DNA of 64,000 nucleotides from assembly GCF_900113715.1 (NCBI RefSeq), contig NZ_FOQK01000003.1, forward strand, positions 1 to 64,000. Reading direction: 5' to 3'. This DNA is from Pseudoselenomonas ruminantium (lineage in GTDB: Bacteria > Bacillota > Negativicutes > Selenomonadales > Selenomonadaceae). This document shows, piece after piece, positions 1 to 7,811 of the stretch. The number at the start of each line of letters is the position of its first letter. Positions within the stretch are counted from its first letter, which is position 1. The notes under the pieces are model-generated. The model saw only the letters and a list, made by a program, of their open reading frames with translations. It was not told the origin of the DNA and made no database searches. Position numbers and translations under genes: made by a program.

Positions 1-342
1 AATAGAACATATCGCAATCACCATTCGCGAATACGAAAACTCATGCATAAAAAAACTCAATGCAGTAACGAGAATAAAGGTACATAGTGTAGCCACAGCC
101 GTGCTTAAAATAATTTCTGCAAAACGTTTTCTACCAATAGAATACAAACCATTGATATTCAAAAGCAAACTACTGATAATCAAGATTATCGGCAGCATCC
201 CCGAATAAAGATACATATTGCTAACGATAATATCACGATCCAGAGCTATGCTTGTGGCAATAATATAAGCAGCAATAATAAGCGCTACATCACCTAGGAA
301 TAATATTAACTTCCGGGATTTTGGGAATTTGCGTGTATACAC
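1..342 (-). CDS. Polyprenyl glycosylphosphotransferase, N-terminal part (cut by window edge)
   Basis: Only the first 114 codons are in the window. The product begins MYTRKFPKSRKLILFLGD, followed by hydrophobic segments and the stretch NINGLYSIGRKRFAEI. This resembles the membrane N-terminus (CoA-binding-like domain) of WbaP/exopolysaccharide sugar transferases, which load the first sugar-phosphate onto undecaprenyl phosphate. The catalytic C-terminal domain lies outside. An AGGAGG overlaps the stop region of the upstream wzz-like gene. An ATG sits only 1 nt after it (348), while the in-frame GTG at 342 is 7 nt away, so the GTG is preferred. Translational coupling to wzz supports a polysaccharide operon. 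The family call rests on N-terminal pattern only. Confidence 0.6.
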   Translation of the reverse strand, partial: MYTRKFPKSRKLILFLGDVALIIAAYIIATSIALDRDIIVSNMYLYSGMLPIILIISSLLLNINGLYSIGRKRFAEIILSTAVATLCTFILVTALSFFMHEFSYSRMVIAICSI

Positions 343-355
343 GCACATGCCTCCT

Positions 356-1699
356 TTATGCTTCTTCGCGCTTGTAACAAATCAATCCATAGCCAAAGCT
401 GATTAAACAGCCGATAACAAAACCAATAGCCATAATCAGCTTCTTCCTTGGGCCAGCTGGTTTATCTTCATCCGGCAAGTTGGCTGCATCGATAACCTGA
501 ATATCCATGCTTTCCATGGCTTCCTGGATCTTATCCTGTTCACACTGCTGAACAAGGCTCGTATAGATCTGCTGCTTGATTTTGGCATCGCTTTCAAGTT
601 TCATGTAATCCATCATGCCCTCTGGCAGCTTGGCAATTTCCCCTTCCTTCTCCGCTTTTTTCTCGCGGATAGCCTTTTCACTGGCACTTGCTGCACTGGC
701 CTGAGCCTGGGCCACTGCCTGGTTCTTCAGCAGTTCCATCTGCGCAGCATTGAGGCTGGCCGCATTGGAATTTACGATGGCACCAACTTCATCAGCCAGC
801 GACTGGTTAAGCTGTGTGAGCTGACGCTGCGCAGTAATTACTGCCGGATGGCTATCCGTGTATTTCTGCCGTGCACCGACGAGCTCGACTTCCTTGGCTA
901 CAATCTGCGCACGGATATTCTGTACCGTGCTGTTGTCGTTAATGTTGTAGCTGCGCGCCCCAGCCTTCTGCTCCCCGAGTTTCTGTGTCGCGACATCATA
1001 CTGCGCCTGTGCAGATTTCTGGGCTACCTGCATCTCACCGATGGTTTTATCAAAGGCCGCGAGCTGCTCAATGGCCAGCTTTGCCTGATCGCTTGGGCTA
1101 TAAATCTTATGCTCACGCTGGAAAGCAGCAAGTTTTGCTGCCGATTCATCAGCATCCTTTTTGGCATTTTCAATGCGGTCGTTGAGGAATGTGATGAGCA
1201 GGCTTTGAGTCTGCTGGCTATTTTCTGTCTGCATCTGCAGGAAGTTATCCACCACGCCCTGCGAGATCATCTGTGCTTCCTCTGGCGTACGGCCCGTAGC
1301 CGTTACTGTGATGAGATTAGTCTGCTTGGTATTTTCGATTTTTAAGTTGCTCTTGGCAAAACTTTTTGCCTCCGGCTTCTTTTCATCCGGCCACTCCATT
1401 TGATCGATAATCGGGTCTAAGACGCGGCGTGACTTCATCAGCTCGATATAGTTGAGCGGCGAGGCATTCGAGCTGCCGCCACCTATTCCCATAGCGGCAG
1501 CCATAGCGGCAGCACCACCAAGGTCTTTTCCTGCCGTACGCGTCTGCACCATTGTCGTAGACTCGTACTGTTTTGGCAGGATAAAGGCCGTACCGAGGGC
1601 CAGTACCGTACAGCCGGCAATGATACCGCCTACTACCTTCCTCCGCTCCAGCATGATCTGCATGAGTCTTCCCAGGTCAATGCTCTCTTCGTGTTCCAT
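356..1699 (-). CDS. Wzz/chain-length determinant family protein
   Basis: This is an inner-membrane polysaccharide co-polymerase that sets chain length of a surface polysaccharide. The 447-residue product has a transmembrane segment near residues 22-42, a long periplasmic part with coiled coil rich in K, E, Q and A (about 160-390), and a proline-containing stretch (PDEDKPAGPRKK) leading into the C-terminal transmembrane segment. This is the classical Wzz layout. No Walker motif or tyrosine-rich tail is visible, so it is not a fused BY-kinase. The residues around 65-80 are unusually Ala/Gly-rich. An upstream ATG at 1720 has no ribosome site; the ATG at 1699 follows AAGGAG by 12 nt and is preferred. 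The next gene is a sugar transferase. Confidence 0.85.
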   Translation of the reverse strand: MEHEESIDLGRLMQIMLERRKVVGGIIAGCTVLALGTAFILPKQYESTTMVQTRTAGKDLGGAAAMAAAMGIGGGSSNASPLNYIELMKSRRVLDPIIDQMEWPDEKKPEAKSFAKSNLKIENTKQTNLITVTATGRTPEEAQMISQGVVDNFLQMQTENSQQTQSLLITFLNDRIENAKKDADESAAKLAAFQREHKIYSPSDQAKLAIEQLAAFDKTIGEMQVAQKSAQAQYDVATQKLGEQKAGARSYNINDNSTVQNIRAQIVAKEVELVGARQKYTDSHPAVITAQRQLTQLNQSLADEVGAIVNSNAASLNAAQMELLKNQAVAQAQASAASASEKAIREKKAEKEGEIAKLPEGMMDYMKLESDAKIKQQIYTSLVQQCEQDKIQEAMESMDIQVIDAANLPDEDKPAGPRKKLIMAIGFVIGCLISFGYGLICYKREEA

Positions 1700-1770
1700 A
1701 TCGTTACGTCGCTCCTTCATAATCTGTATTTACTCGTATATTTTGTGCCAGCTTTACTCGTGCAAGTTTT

Positions 1771-1792
1771 ATCAAAAAGTGTACTTTTTGAT
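1771..1792. repeat. Palindrome ATCAAAAAGT-GT-ACTTTTTGAT upstream of wzz
   Basis: Two perfect 10-bp arms are separated by 2 nt. The core AAAAAGT/ACTTTTT recurs in a longer palindrome at 1907-1950 and as a half-site at 1827-1838. It lies about 70-95 bp upstream of the wzz start, so it could be an operator or an RNA hairpin. Confidence 0.7.
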
Positions 1793-1868
1793 ATGCGCTA
1801 GAATCTGCATAAAAAAGCATCATTCTGTCTCAAAAAGTCCGAATTCCTTCTATAAATGATGAAAAAAA

Positions 1869-1897
1869 TAGACACTTGCACTGCTATGTGCTACAAT
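1869..1897 (+). promoter_or_regulatory. Sigma-70 promoter pointing into a gene-free stretch
   Basis: A -35 TAGACA (1869-1874), a 17-nt spacer and a -10 TACAAT (1892-1897) preceded by TGc give a good extended promoter on the plus strand. No credible ORF follows. Transcription would start near 1904, just before the 44-bp palindrome. Confidence 0.5.
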
Positions 1898-1906
1898 AAA
1901 ACTTGC

Positions 1907-1950
1907 TAATGTGCCGTCTCAAAAAGTACACTTTTTGAGACGGCACATTA
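1907..1950. repeat. 44-bp near-perfect palindrome
   Basis: Arms of 21 bp (1907-1927, 1930-1950) pair perfectly around a 2-nt centre. The arm contains GTCTCAAAAAGT, repeated directly at 1827-1838. The 2-nt centre is poor for an RNA loop, so a DNA-level role (operator or recombination site) is as likely as a terminator. Confidence 0.75.
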
Positions 1951-1977
1951 TTTATTCAGCCATATCTATTGCACAAA

Positions 1978-2017
1978 AAAGAGCATGGTTACACGCTATC
2001 GTGTTTCCATGCTCTTT
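1978..2017 (-). terminator. Hairpin with T-run on the minus strand
   Basis: Arms 1978-1995 and 2000-2017 pair with two mismatches. Read on the minus strand the hairpin runs into TTTTTTGTGC, a Rho-independent terminator pattern. It may back up the tRNA-Leu terminator. Confidence 0.5.
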
Positions 2018-2040
2018 CTGGTATTTCTATATTTCAGGCA

Positions 2041-2077
2041 CAAAAATAGCCCGTTGCATCATTTCGATACAACGGGC
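2041..2077 (-). terminator. Terminator of tRNA-Leu
   Basis: A 12-bp stem (2049-2060 with 2066-2077, one G-T pair) is followed on the minus strand by TATTTTTG. It lies 13 nt after the tRNA-Leu CCA end. Confidence 0.8.
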
Positions 2078-2089
2078 CTTATCTTCAAG

Positions 2090-2174
2090 TGGTGCGGATG
2101 ACAGGGGTCGAACCTGCACGTCGTGAGACACTGGATCCTAAGTCCAGCGCGTCTGCCAGTTCCGCCACATCCGC
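2090..2174 (-). tRNA. tRNA-Leu (anticodon UAG)
   Basis: The 85-nt cloverleaf includes an encoded CCA. The acceptor GCGGATG pairs with CATCCGC. The anticodon stem CTGGA/TCCAG encloses loop CTTAGGA, giving anticodon UAG (reads CUN leucine codons). A long variable arm is present, as expected for class II tRNA-Leu, and the T-loop is GTTCGAC. A perfect-consensus promoter lies upstream and a terminator downstream, so it is its own transcription unit. Confidence 0.97.
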
Positions 2175-2204
2175 ATTACTCTCCAGTATAAGAGAACGTT
2201 ACTT

Positions 2205-2233
2205 ATTATATACTTCTTTTTTTTGCTTGTCAA
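2205..2233 (-). promoter_or_regulatory. Promoter of tRNA-Leu
   Basis: On the minus strand, TTGACA (2228-2233) and TATAAT (2205-2210) are separated by exactly 17 nt, a perfect sigma-70 consensus. It is back-to-back with the toxin promoter at 2237-2265. Confidence 0.9.
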
Positions 2234-2236
2234 ACT

Positions 2237-2265
2237 TTGAGCAATCAAGAAATATATGTTATAAT
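2237..2265 (+). promoter_or_regulatory. Promoter of the holin-like toxin
   Basis: TTGAGC (2237-2242), a 17-nt spacer and TATAAT (2260-2265) lie 50 bp before the small ORF at 2315. The promoter diverges from the tRNA-Leu promoter with only 3 bp between the -35 boxes. Confidence 0.75.
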
Positions 2266-2314
2266 CTAATGCGACGGTTGATGAGTCGACTTTCCCGCAA
2301 GGGGAGGTGAAGCC

Positions 2315-2392
2315 ATGACGCTATATGAAAAGCTATCCTTATGTTTGGCATTTCTAACGCTGATTGTCTCCATCTTAGGATTATTCAAGTAG
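2315..2392 (+). CDS. Putative holin-like toxin, 25 aa
   Basis: This very short ORF encodes MTLYEKLSLCLAFLTLIVSI plus GLFK: a short polar start followed by one hydrophobic helix. The T-x-Y-E-x-L-x-L start and leucine/isoleucine-rich helix match the small putative holin-like toxin family of Firmicutes, thought to be type I toxins acting on the membrane. It has its own promoter (2237-2265) and a strong ribosome site (GGGGAGG, 8 nt before ATG). It is followed by a structured 3' region (2412-2500), where toxin loci of this kind often overlap an antisense RNA antitoxin. Toxicity is inferred from the family. Confidence 0.7.
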   Translation: MTLYEKLSLCLAFLTLIVSILGLFK

Positions 2393-2411
2393 TTTTCTAC
2401 TTTGTGATATG

Positions 2412-2500
2412 AAAAAAGCCGCTTGTTAGCGGTTGCGGCCTTTCTCACATACTAGTTACAAGGGAAGAGCCGACGCTGCTACACATCAGCCGTCCTTTTT
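2412..2500 (+). terminator. Structured 3' region of the toxin locus, with terminator
   Basis: A GCCGC...GCGGC hairpin (2418-2439) preceded by an A-run is followed by a second stem (GACGCTG 2472-2478 with CAG/CGTC 2487-2494, one bulge) running into CTTTTTG. The second is a plausible terminator. An antisense antitoxin RNA could start here on the minus strand, but no clear promoter was identified. Confidence 0.45.
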
Positions 2501-2563
2501 GTATCTAAATTATACTACTTCCCCTAATACCTTTCAAGTATTTACATCTTTAAAATTTATTAT

Positions 2564-3724
2564 TCACGACCGCACCAGCAATGGTTCAAAAATCTTTACG
2601 AGCCAGGAGCCGACGCTGAAGCCCTTGTCGACTTTGCCGACGGTCATGTCGACGGTGCCAATCTGTTCGCCATCGTATTTGATAATGGCTTTGCCGATTA
2701 CATCGCCGTCCTTATGGGGGGCTTCGATCACTTTGGGCAGGTCGTAAGTGACCGTGTAATGCGAAGCGTCCTCACCATTGAGCAGTGGATAGTTGATGTC
2801 ACTGGCCAGATAAACATCGGCAGTTGCCTGTTTGGCACCTTTTACCCAGACGCGGCGGTTTACGCGGTCCTTGGACAGTCCCTTTACCATCTTCACATGG
2901 TCAAAGCCGTAGTCAAGGATTGCCTTTGCATCGGTAAAGCGGTCATCCAATGTCGGAGCCTGCATGATTATAGCGATCAGTTCCACGCCATTGCGCTTGG
3001 CTGACGCCGCGAGGCAGCCGCCTGATGCCTGTGTCCAGCCTGTCTTGATGCCCGTCATGCCTTCGTATTTTCCCAGCAGCAGGTTCGTATTCTCTACTGG
3101 CAAGGAGTGATTGGCAGGAAAAGCCCAGCGGATATAGCCGTTCTTCTGCCCAACGATTTCGCGGAACTTTGGATTTTCCATCGCATAGCGCGCGAGTTTG
3201 GCCATGTCCCGCGGCGTCGAATAATGATTGCCATTCGTCAGTCCATTCGGATTGACGAAATTCGTATCCTTCATGCCAAGCTCGTGCGCCTTTTGGTTCA
3301 TGCGCGTGGCAAAGGCTGCAACATTGCCGTCGATATGCTCAGCCACAGCTACGGCAGCACCGTTATCCGATACCATCAGCATACCTGTAAGCAGCTCGTC
3401 AGCAGTCAAGCGCTGCCCTGCCTTGATGCCCAGCGGGCAATCCTCGGTGGTCGACGCCGTCGGCGAGATGAAAATCTCCGTATGCGGGCCGATGTTTTCC
3501 AGCCCGAGGATTCCCGTCATGATTTTCGTCATGCTGGCTGGGTAGTGCCGCTCGTCAGCATTTTTCTCCCAGATGACGCGGCCTGTCGATGCCTCGATGA
3601 GAATCGCCGCTCTGGCCTTGATCTGCGGCTCCAATTCGCCATCTTCTGCGCCAGCCAGGGGCATCTGTATACTAAGCAGGCAAACGGTCAAAATACCTGC
3701 CAGGATTTTCCGAAAAAACCTCAA
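2564..3724 (-). CDS. dacA: D-alanyl-D-alanine carboxypeptidase (PBP5-type)
   Basis: This is a low-molecular-weight penicillin-binding protein that trims the terminal D-Ala from peptidoglycan stems. The 386 residues show a signal peptide (about 1-26, cleavage near LAGA-ED), the serine motif SMTK (catalytic Ser and Lys), the SDN motif in MVSDNGAAVA and the KTG motif in GIKTGWTQ. All three active-site motifs of the S11 family are intact. A C-terminal beta-rich domain follows, ending in a possible amphipathic anchor (GSWLVKIFEPLLVRS). The start is TTG with GGGAG just upstream; the nearby ATG opens only a short frame that stops at once. The promoter lies against the radA terminator. Confidence 0.93.
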   Translation of the reverse strand: MRFFRKILAGILTVCLLSIQMPLAGAEDGELEPQIKARAAILIEASTGRVIWEKNADERHYPASMTKIMTGILGLENIGPHTEIFISPTASTTEDCPLGIKAGQRLTADELLTGMLMVSDNGAAVAVAEHIDGNVAAFATRMNQKAHELGMKDTNFVNPNGLTNGNHYSTPRDMAKLARYAMENPKFREIVGQKNGYIRWAFPANHSLPVENTNLLLGKYEGMTGIKTGWTQASGGCLAASAKRNGVELIAIIMQAPTLDDRFTDAKAILDYGFDHVKMVKGLSKDRVNRRVWVKGAKQATADVYLASDINYPLLNGEDASHYTVTYDLPKVIEAPHKDGDVIGKAIIKYDGEQIGTVDMTVGKVDKGFSVGSWLVKIFEPLLVRS

Positions 3725-3740
3725 AATTCTCCCAACTCCC

Positions 3741-3777
3741 TCATAAAAAATAGAGCCTTCCTACTTGGAAAGGCTCT
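3741..3777 (-). terminator. Terminator after radA / dacA leader hairpin
   Basis: Arms 3752-3761 and 3767-3777 (one bulged A) run on the minus strand into ATTTTTTAT. It follows radA by about 45 nt and ends only about 17 nt before the dacA start. Confidence 0.75.
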
Positions 3778-3780
3778 ACT

Positions 3781-3789
3781 ATTATAGCA
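3781..3789 (-). promoter_or_regulatory. Extended -10 promoter for dacA
   Basis: On the minus strand TGCTATAAT (TATAAT at 3781-3786) is an extended -10 box without a good -35. Transcription would start inside the 5' arm of the radA terminator hairpin, so the dacA mRNA would begin with it. Confidence 0.5.
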
Positions 3790-3819
3790 CGTTATCTGTC
3801 ATTGTGCACCCGAGGCCAA

Positions 3820-5199
3820 TCAATCTTTTGGCATGGCGAGCCGCAGCGCATCGCTGATGGTCTCAGCGCCATAGAGATGGATGCCGTCAGTCTCACGAGC
3901 CAGCTGCCGGTAGTTCTTCATCGGCAGCACGACATGCTCAAAGCCTAATCGCTTGGCCTCGTTGATGCGGATGTCAGCCTGGCCAACGGCGCGCACCTCG
4001 CCCGATAAGCCCACCTCGCCAAAGACGATGGTCTTAGGCCGCAGCAGGCGGTTGGCAAAGCTTGACGCCATGGCTACGCAGATGCCGAGGTCAGCAGCCG
4101 GCTCGTCGATGCGAATGCCGCCCGCCACCTTGACATAGACATCACAGGCACCGATCTGCAGATGCACACGCTTTTCGAGCACGGCCAGCAAGAGCTGGAT
4201 GCGCTTGATATCGACCGAATCAGCCGTACGGCGCGGCGGCACATACGGCGTCGGTGCGACAAGTGCCTGCAGCTCGACAAGCAGCGGACGCGTCCCCTCC
4301 ACCGTCGGTATGATGACCGTACCGCTGTCGCCCACGCGATCAGACAAAAAGAGTTTTGATGCATCCGGCACGTCGACGAGTCCCACCTCACGCATCTCAA
4401 AAAGTCCGAGTTCGTTCGTACTGCCAAAGCGGTTCTTGACCGCCCGCAACACGCGGTATTCGGCATTGCGCTCGCCTTCGAAGTAAAGCACCGTATCGAC
4501 GATATGCTCAAGGACACGCGGGCCAGCCAGATTGCCCTCCTTGGTCACATGGCCGATGACAAAAGCAGCAATGCCGTTCGTCTTAGCAATCCGCAGGAGG
4601 TCTACCGAGCACTCACGCACCTGTGAGACACTGCCCGGCGCGCTCTGCACGTCAGGCTTGAAGATGGTCTGTATCGAGTCGATGACCAAAAGATCCGGCT
4701 TGATATTGGCCACGTGAGCTTCAATCGTCTCCAGATTCGTCTCGCTGACGACAAAAAGGGTGTCGGCGATTGCCTGCAGCCGGTCGGCACGCATGCGCAC
4801 CTGCCGTGTGCTTTCCTCGCCAGTCACATAAAGCACACGGCGGCCGCCGCGTGCCACGTCAGCACAGACTTTTAGCGTGAGGCTTGACTTGCCAACGCCG
4901 GGATCGCCGACAATCAGTACCATCGAGCCAGGAATCACGCCGCCCCCCAGCACGCGGTCAAGCTCGCCCGAGCCTGTCGCAAACCGCGGCAAATCCTCGA
5001 CCTGCACCTCGGCAATCGGCTGCGGTTTTACGGCATCCGATAATCCGAGCCGCAGGCCACCGCCCCCAGCCGGCTCTGGCGTGATGGTCTCTTCGACCAT
5101 CGTATTCCACGCTCCGCAACCGGGACAACGGCCGAGCCACTTGGGCGCATCGTAGCCGCATTCCTGGCAAACGTAGACCGTTTTCTTTTTCTTTGCCAT
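3820..5199 (-). CDS. radA: DNA repair protein RadA (Sms)
   Basis: RadA is a RecA-like, DnaB-type helicase that drives branch migration in recombinational repair. The 459 residues contain an N-terminal four-cysteine zinc finger (CQECGYD...CPGCGAW, about 10-31), Walker A GDPGVGKSS near 98, Walker B LLVIDS, the RadA-specific KNRFGS motif and a C-terminal Lon-protease-like domain. Length and motif order are complete. It is the last gene of the CtsR operon. Its start follows the stop of the 42-aa peptide by 1 nt, implying coupling, and a terminator follows. Position after clpC is conserved in Firmicutes. Confidence 0.97.
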   Translation of the reverse strand: MAKKKKTVYVCQECGYDAPKWLGRCPGCGAWNTMVEETITPEPAGGGGLRLGLSDAVKPQPIAEVQVEDLPRFATGSGELDRVLGGGVIPGSMVLIVGDPGVGKSSLTLKVCADVARGGRRVLYVTGEESTRQVRMRADRLQAIADTLFVVSETNLETIEAHVANIKPDLLVIDSIQTIFKPDVQSAPGSVSQVRECSVDLLRIAKTNGIAAFVIGHVTKEGNLAGPRVLEHIVDTVLYFEGERNAEYRVLRAVKNRFGSTNELGLFEMREVGLVDVPDASKLFLSDRVGDSGTVIIPTVEGTRPLLVELQALVAPTPYVPPRRTADSVDIKRIQLLLAVLEKRVHLQIGACDVYVKVAGGIRIDEPAADLGICVAMASSFANRLLRPKTIVFGEVGLSGEVRAVGQADIRINEAKRLGFEHVVLPMKNYRQLARETDGIHLYGAETISDALRLAMPKD

Positions 5200-5200
5200 A

Positions 5201-5329
5201 TCATTTTCCTATCCTTTTCAGCAGGCGAATGGTCCAGCGGCCCAGCCAGATGATAGCCCAGAGCAGGTTCAGGATGAAATCCAGCACTCTGCCGCCAAGG
5301 CTTTTGGGGGCCAGTTTATTTTTCGGCAT
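5201..5329 (-). CDS. 42-aa single-helix membrane peptide between clpC and radA
   Basis: This small ORF encodes [18 protein letters not shown], then a hydrophobic tryptophan-rich helix (about residues 16-31, ILNLLWAIIWLGRW), then a basic tail (IRLLKRIGK). I do not recognise the family. It starts inside the last codons of clpC in the +1 frame, with AAGGAG 7 nt before its ATG. Its TGA lies 1 nt before the radA ATG, so it is tightly coupled on both sides. The strong ribosome site and exact fit between two genes argue that it is real. The basic-flanked helix predicts a small inner-membrane protein. It could modulate ClpC or RadA localisation, but that is speculation. Confidence 0.7.
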   Translation of the reverse strand: MPKNKLAPKSLGGRVLDFILNLLWAIIWLGRWTIRLLKRIGK

Positions 5330-7811
5330 CAGCCTGCTCCTTCTTGGCCGCCTTCGGTTCCTTCTTTACAAAGTCCAGGCTGTCGCCATTCTTGCGGACA
5401 TAGATGGTATCGCCCGCCTTGAAACTGCGCGCAAGCAAACGCTCAGCAATCGCATCTTCGATGTGTTTCTGCAAAGCGCGCTTGAGTGGCCGCGCACCGT
5501 ATTTGAAGTCCATACCGGCATCCACGAGCTTGTTCTTCGCCGCTGGACTGATTTCGAGCTTGATTTCCTTTTCTTCGAGGCGCTTCTTGACATCGCGCAG
5601 CAGGATATCGACAATCTTCGCAAGCTCAGCCCGCCCGAGCGGACGGAATACCAGCAGCTCATCGATGCGGTTGAGGAACTCCGGCTTGAAGATGCGCTTG
5701 ACCTCGCCGAGCACACGCTTGCGGGCATTCTCCTCAGCCTGTGCCTCCTCATCAGCAGCACTGCCGATGGCAAAGCCTAAGGACGTATTCTGCTTCTTGA
5801 GGAAGCTTGCGCCCGCATTCGAGGTCATGATGATGACCGTGTTGCGAAAGTCCACGGTACGTCCCTGACCATCGGTCAGACGGCCGTCGTCGAGCACCTG
5901 CAGCAGGATATTGAACACATCCGGATTAGCTTTCTCAATCTCGTCCAAAAGGATGATCGAGTACGGCTTGCGGCGCACCGCATCAGTAAGCTGGCCACCC
6001 TCCTGGTAGCCGACATAGCCCGGCGGCGCACCGACCATGCGCGATACACTGTATTTTTCCATGTACTCGGACATATCAAAGCGGATAACCGAATCTTCGC
6101 TGCCAAACAAGGCTTCTGCCAGTGCCTTGGCAAGCTCAGTCTTACCAACACCTGTGGGGCCTAAGAACAGGAACGAGCCAATCGGACGCTTCGGATCTTT
6201 CAGCCCTGCCCTTGCCCGGCGGACGGCCTTGGCTACTGCGGTCACGGCCTCACTCTGGCCGATGACACGCCGCATGAGGATCTTCTCCATATTGAGCAGT
6301 CGTTCCGATTCCTTGGCAGCCAGCTGACGGACAGGGATGCCCGTCCAGAGGGCTACGACATCAGCGATGTCATCGGCCGTGACCGTAATGTGGTTATTGC
6401 CACGCTTTTCCCATTTGCGCCGCGCTTCGTCGAGCGCAGTTTCGGCTGTCTGCATGGCATCGCGCAGCTTGGCTGCCCGCTCATAGTCCTGCGAAGCGAC
6501 CGCTGCTTCCTTCTCCGTATGCAGCCTGCCGAGCTGCTCACGGATTTCCTGCACCTTGCCGGGAGGGGATACCTGACGCATGCGTACTTTGGAAGCTGCC
6601 TCATCCATCAGATCGATAGCCTTGTCGGGCAGGAACCGATCCGTAATGTAGCGCTGCGACAGACGGACAGCCGCTTCGATGGCTGCATCCTCGATGGTTG
6701 CCCGATGGAATTCTTCATACTTGCCACGCAGGCCATGCAGGATCTTGATGGCGTCCTCCGGTGCCGGCTCCTCGACCACGATGGTCTGGAATCTGCGGGA
6801 AAGCGCCGCATCTTTTTCCAAATATTTCTTGTATTCATCGAGAGTCGTCGCGCCGATAATCTGGATTTCTCCCCGCGACAACGCCGGTTTCAAGATATTG
6901 GCCGCATCGAGCGCGCCTTCGGCAGCACCAGCCCCTACCAATGTATGCATCTCATCGATGAACAGGATGATATTGCCCAGCCGCTGGATTTCCTCGATGA
7001 TGCCCTTGAGCCGCTCCTCGAACTCGCCGCGGTATTTTGCGCCGGCGACGAGCGAGGCCATCGACAGCGACACGACCTTCTTGTCCTGCAGCATATAGGG
7101 CACGGCTCCCTCGATGATGCGCTGGGCCAGCCCCTCGGCGATTGCCGTCTTGCCGACGCCTGGCTCACCGAGCAGGATGGGATTGTTCTTCGTGCGCCGT
7201 GACAAAATCTGAATCACGCGCTGGATTTCCTTTTCCCGGCCGATGACAGGGTCCATCTGCGCCTCTTCGGCCATATGATTGAGGTCGCGGCCGTATTTCT
7301 TGAGCAGCGGCGCACCTTTTTCCTTGCGGCCGCGCGCCCGCGTCTCCTGCGGGCCGTCATCCTCCGAATGCGGCTGGTCGATGCGGTCCATGACCTCATT
7401 CTGCAGGGCATCGGGATCGATGCTGAGCCGTTCGAGCACCTCGACGGCCGCCCCCTCAGTCTCCTGCAACAGGCTCAGCAGGATATGCTCGGTGCCGATG
7501 TAGCTGTGGCCGAGGGTCTGCGACTCCTCGACAGCCCCCTCCATGACACGCTTGGCCCGCGGCGTATAGTACGGATTATCCGATGGATATTCCGCCTCCT
7601 TGGCCACGAGACTGCGGATCTGGCTCACAGCTGCCTCAAAAGTAATTCCGAGCGCCTGCATCGCCTGGGCTGCTACGCCCTCACGCTCGTGCAGCAGGCC
7701 GAGCAGGATATGCTCGGTACCGATGTAGTCCTGCTCCAAATCCTGCGCCACATACTGCGCAAATTCAATCGCCTTGATGGCTCGATTGGTAAAGTGATTT
7801 CGAAAATTCAT
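5316..7811 (-). CDS. clpC: ATP-dependent Clp protease ATP-binding subunit ClpC
   Basis: ClpC is an AAA+ unfoldase that feeds proteins, including phosphoarginine-tagged ones, to ClpP. The 831 residues show two N-terminal Clp repeats (about 1-145), a first AAA+ module with Walker A GEPGVGKT, a central UVR-like/middle domain (about 420-460), and a second AAA+ module with Walker A GPTGVGKT and the C-terminal Clp domain 2. The length is normal for ClpC (about 810-850). It overlaps the mcsB stop by ATGA, and its 3' end overlaps the 42-aa peptide. The tail is Lys/Glu-rich ([16 protein letters not shown]). It is expected to be repressed by CtsR from the operon promoter. Confidence 0.97.
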   Translation of the reverse strand: MNFRNHFTNRAIKAIEFAQYVAQDLEQDYIGTEHILLGLLHEREGVAAQAMQALGITFEAAVSQIRSLVAKEAEYPSDNPYYTPRAKRVMEGAVEESQTLGHSYIGTEHILLSLLQETEGAAVEVLERLSIDPDALQNEVMDRIDQPHSEDDGPQETRARGRKEKGAPLLKKYGRDLNHMAEEAQMDPVIGREKEIQRVIQILSRRTKNNPILLGEPGVGKTAIAEGLAQRIIEGAVPYMLQDKKVVSLSMASLVAGAKYRGEFEERLKGIIEEIQRLGNIILFIDEMHTLVGAGAAEGALDAANILKPALSRGEIQIIGATTLDEYKKYLEKDAALSRRFQTIVVEEPAPEDAIKILHGLRGKYEEFHRATIEDAAIEAAVRLSQRYITDRFLPDKAIDLMDEAASKVRMRQVSPPGKVQEIREQLGRLHTEKEAAVASQDYERAAKLRDAMQTAETALDEARRKWEKRGNNHITVTADDIADVVALWTGIPVRQLAAKESERLLNMEKILMRRVIGQSEAVTAVAKAVRRARAGLKDPKRPIGSFLFLGPTGVGKTELAKALAEALFGSEDSVIRFDMSEYMEKYSVSRMVGAPPGYVGYQEGGQLTDAVRRKPYSIILLDEIEKANPDVFNILLQVLDDGRLTDGQGRTVDFRNTVIIMTSNAGASFLKKQNTSLGFAIGSAADEEAQAEENARKRVLGEVKRIFKPEFLNRIDELLVFRPLGRAELAKIVDILLRDVKKRLEEKEIKLEISPAAKNKLVDAGMDFKYGARPLKRALQKHIEDAIAERLLARSFKAGDTIYVRKNGDSLDFVKKEPKAAKKEQADAEK

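Larger units (their letters stand above)
1904..2017 (+). ncRNA. Candidate small RNA made of two strong hairpins
   Basis: The predicted transcript would begin with a 21-bp-arm palindrome (1907-1927 and 1930-1950, 2-nt loop) and continue into a second hairpin (1978-1995 and 2000-2017). The region 1720-2089 holds no supportable protein gene on either strand. That it is transcribed is inference from the promoter only. Confidence 0.3.

Noticed and set aside
1911-2126. 71-codon plus-strand frame through the palindrome and tRNA-Leu
   Set aside because: It reads antisense across a tRNA and starts inside a palindrome; no ribosome site.
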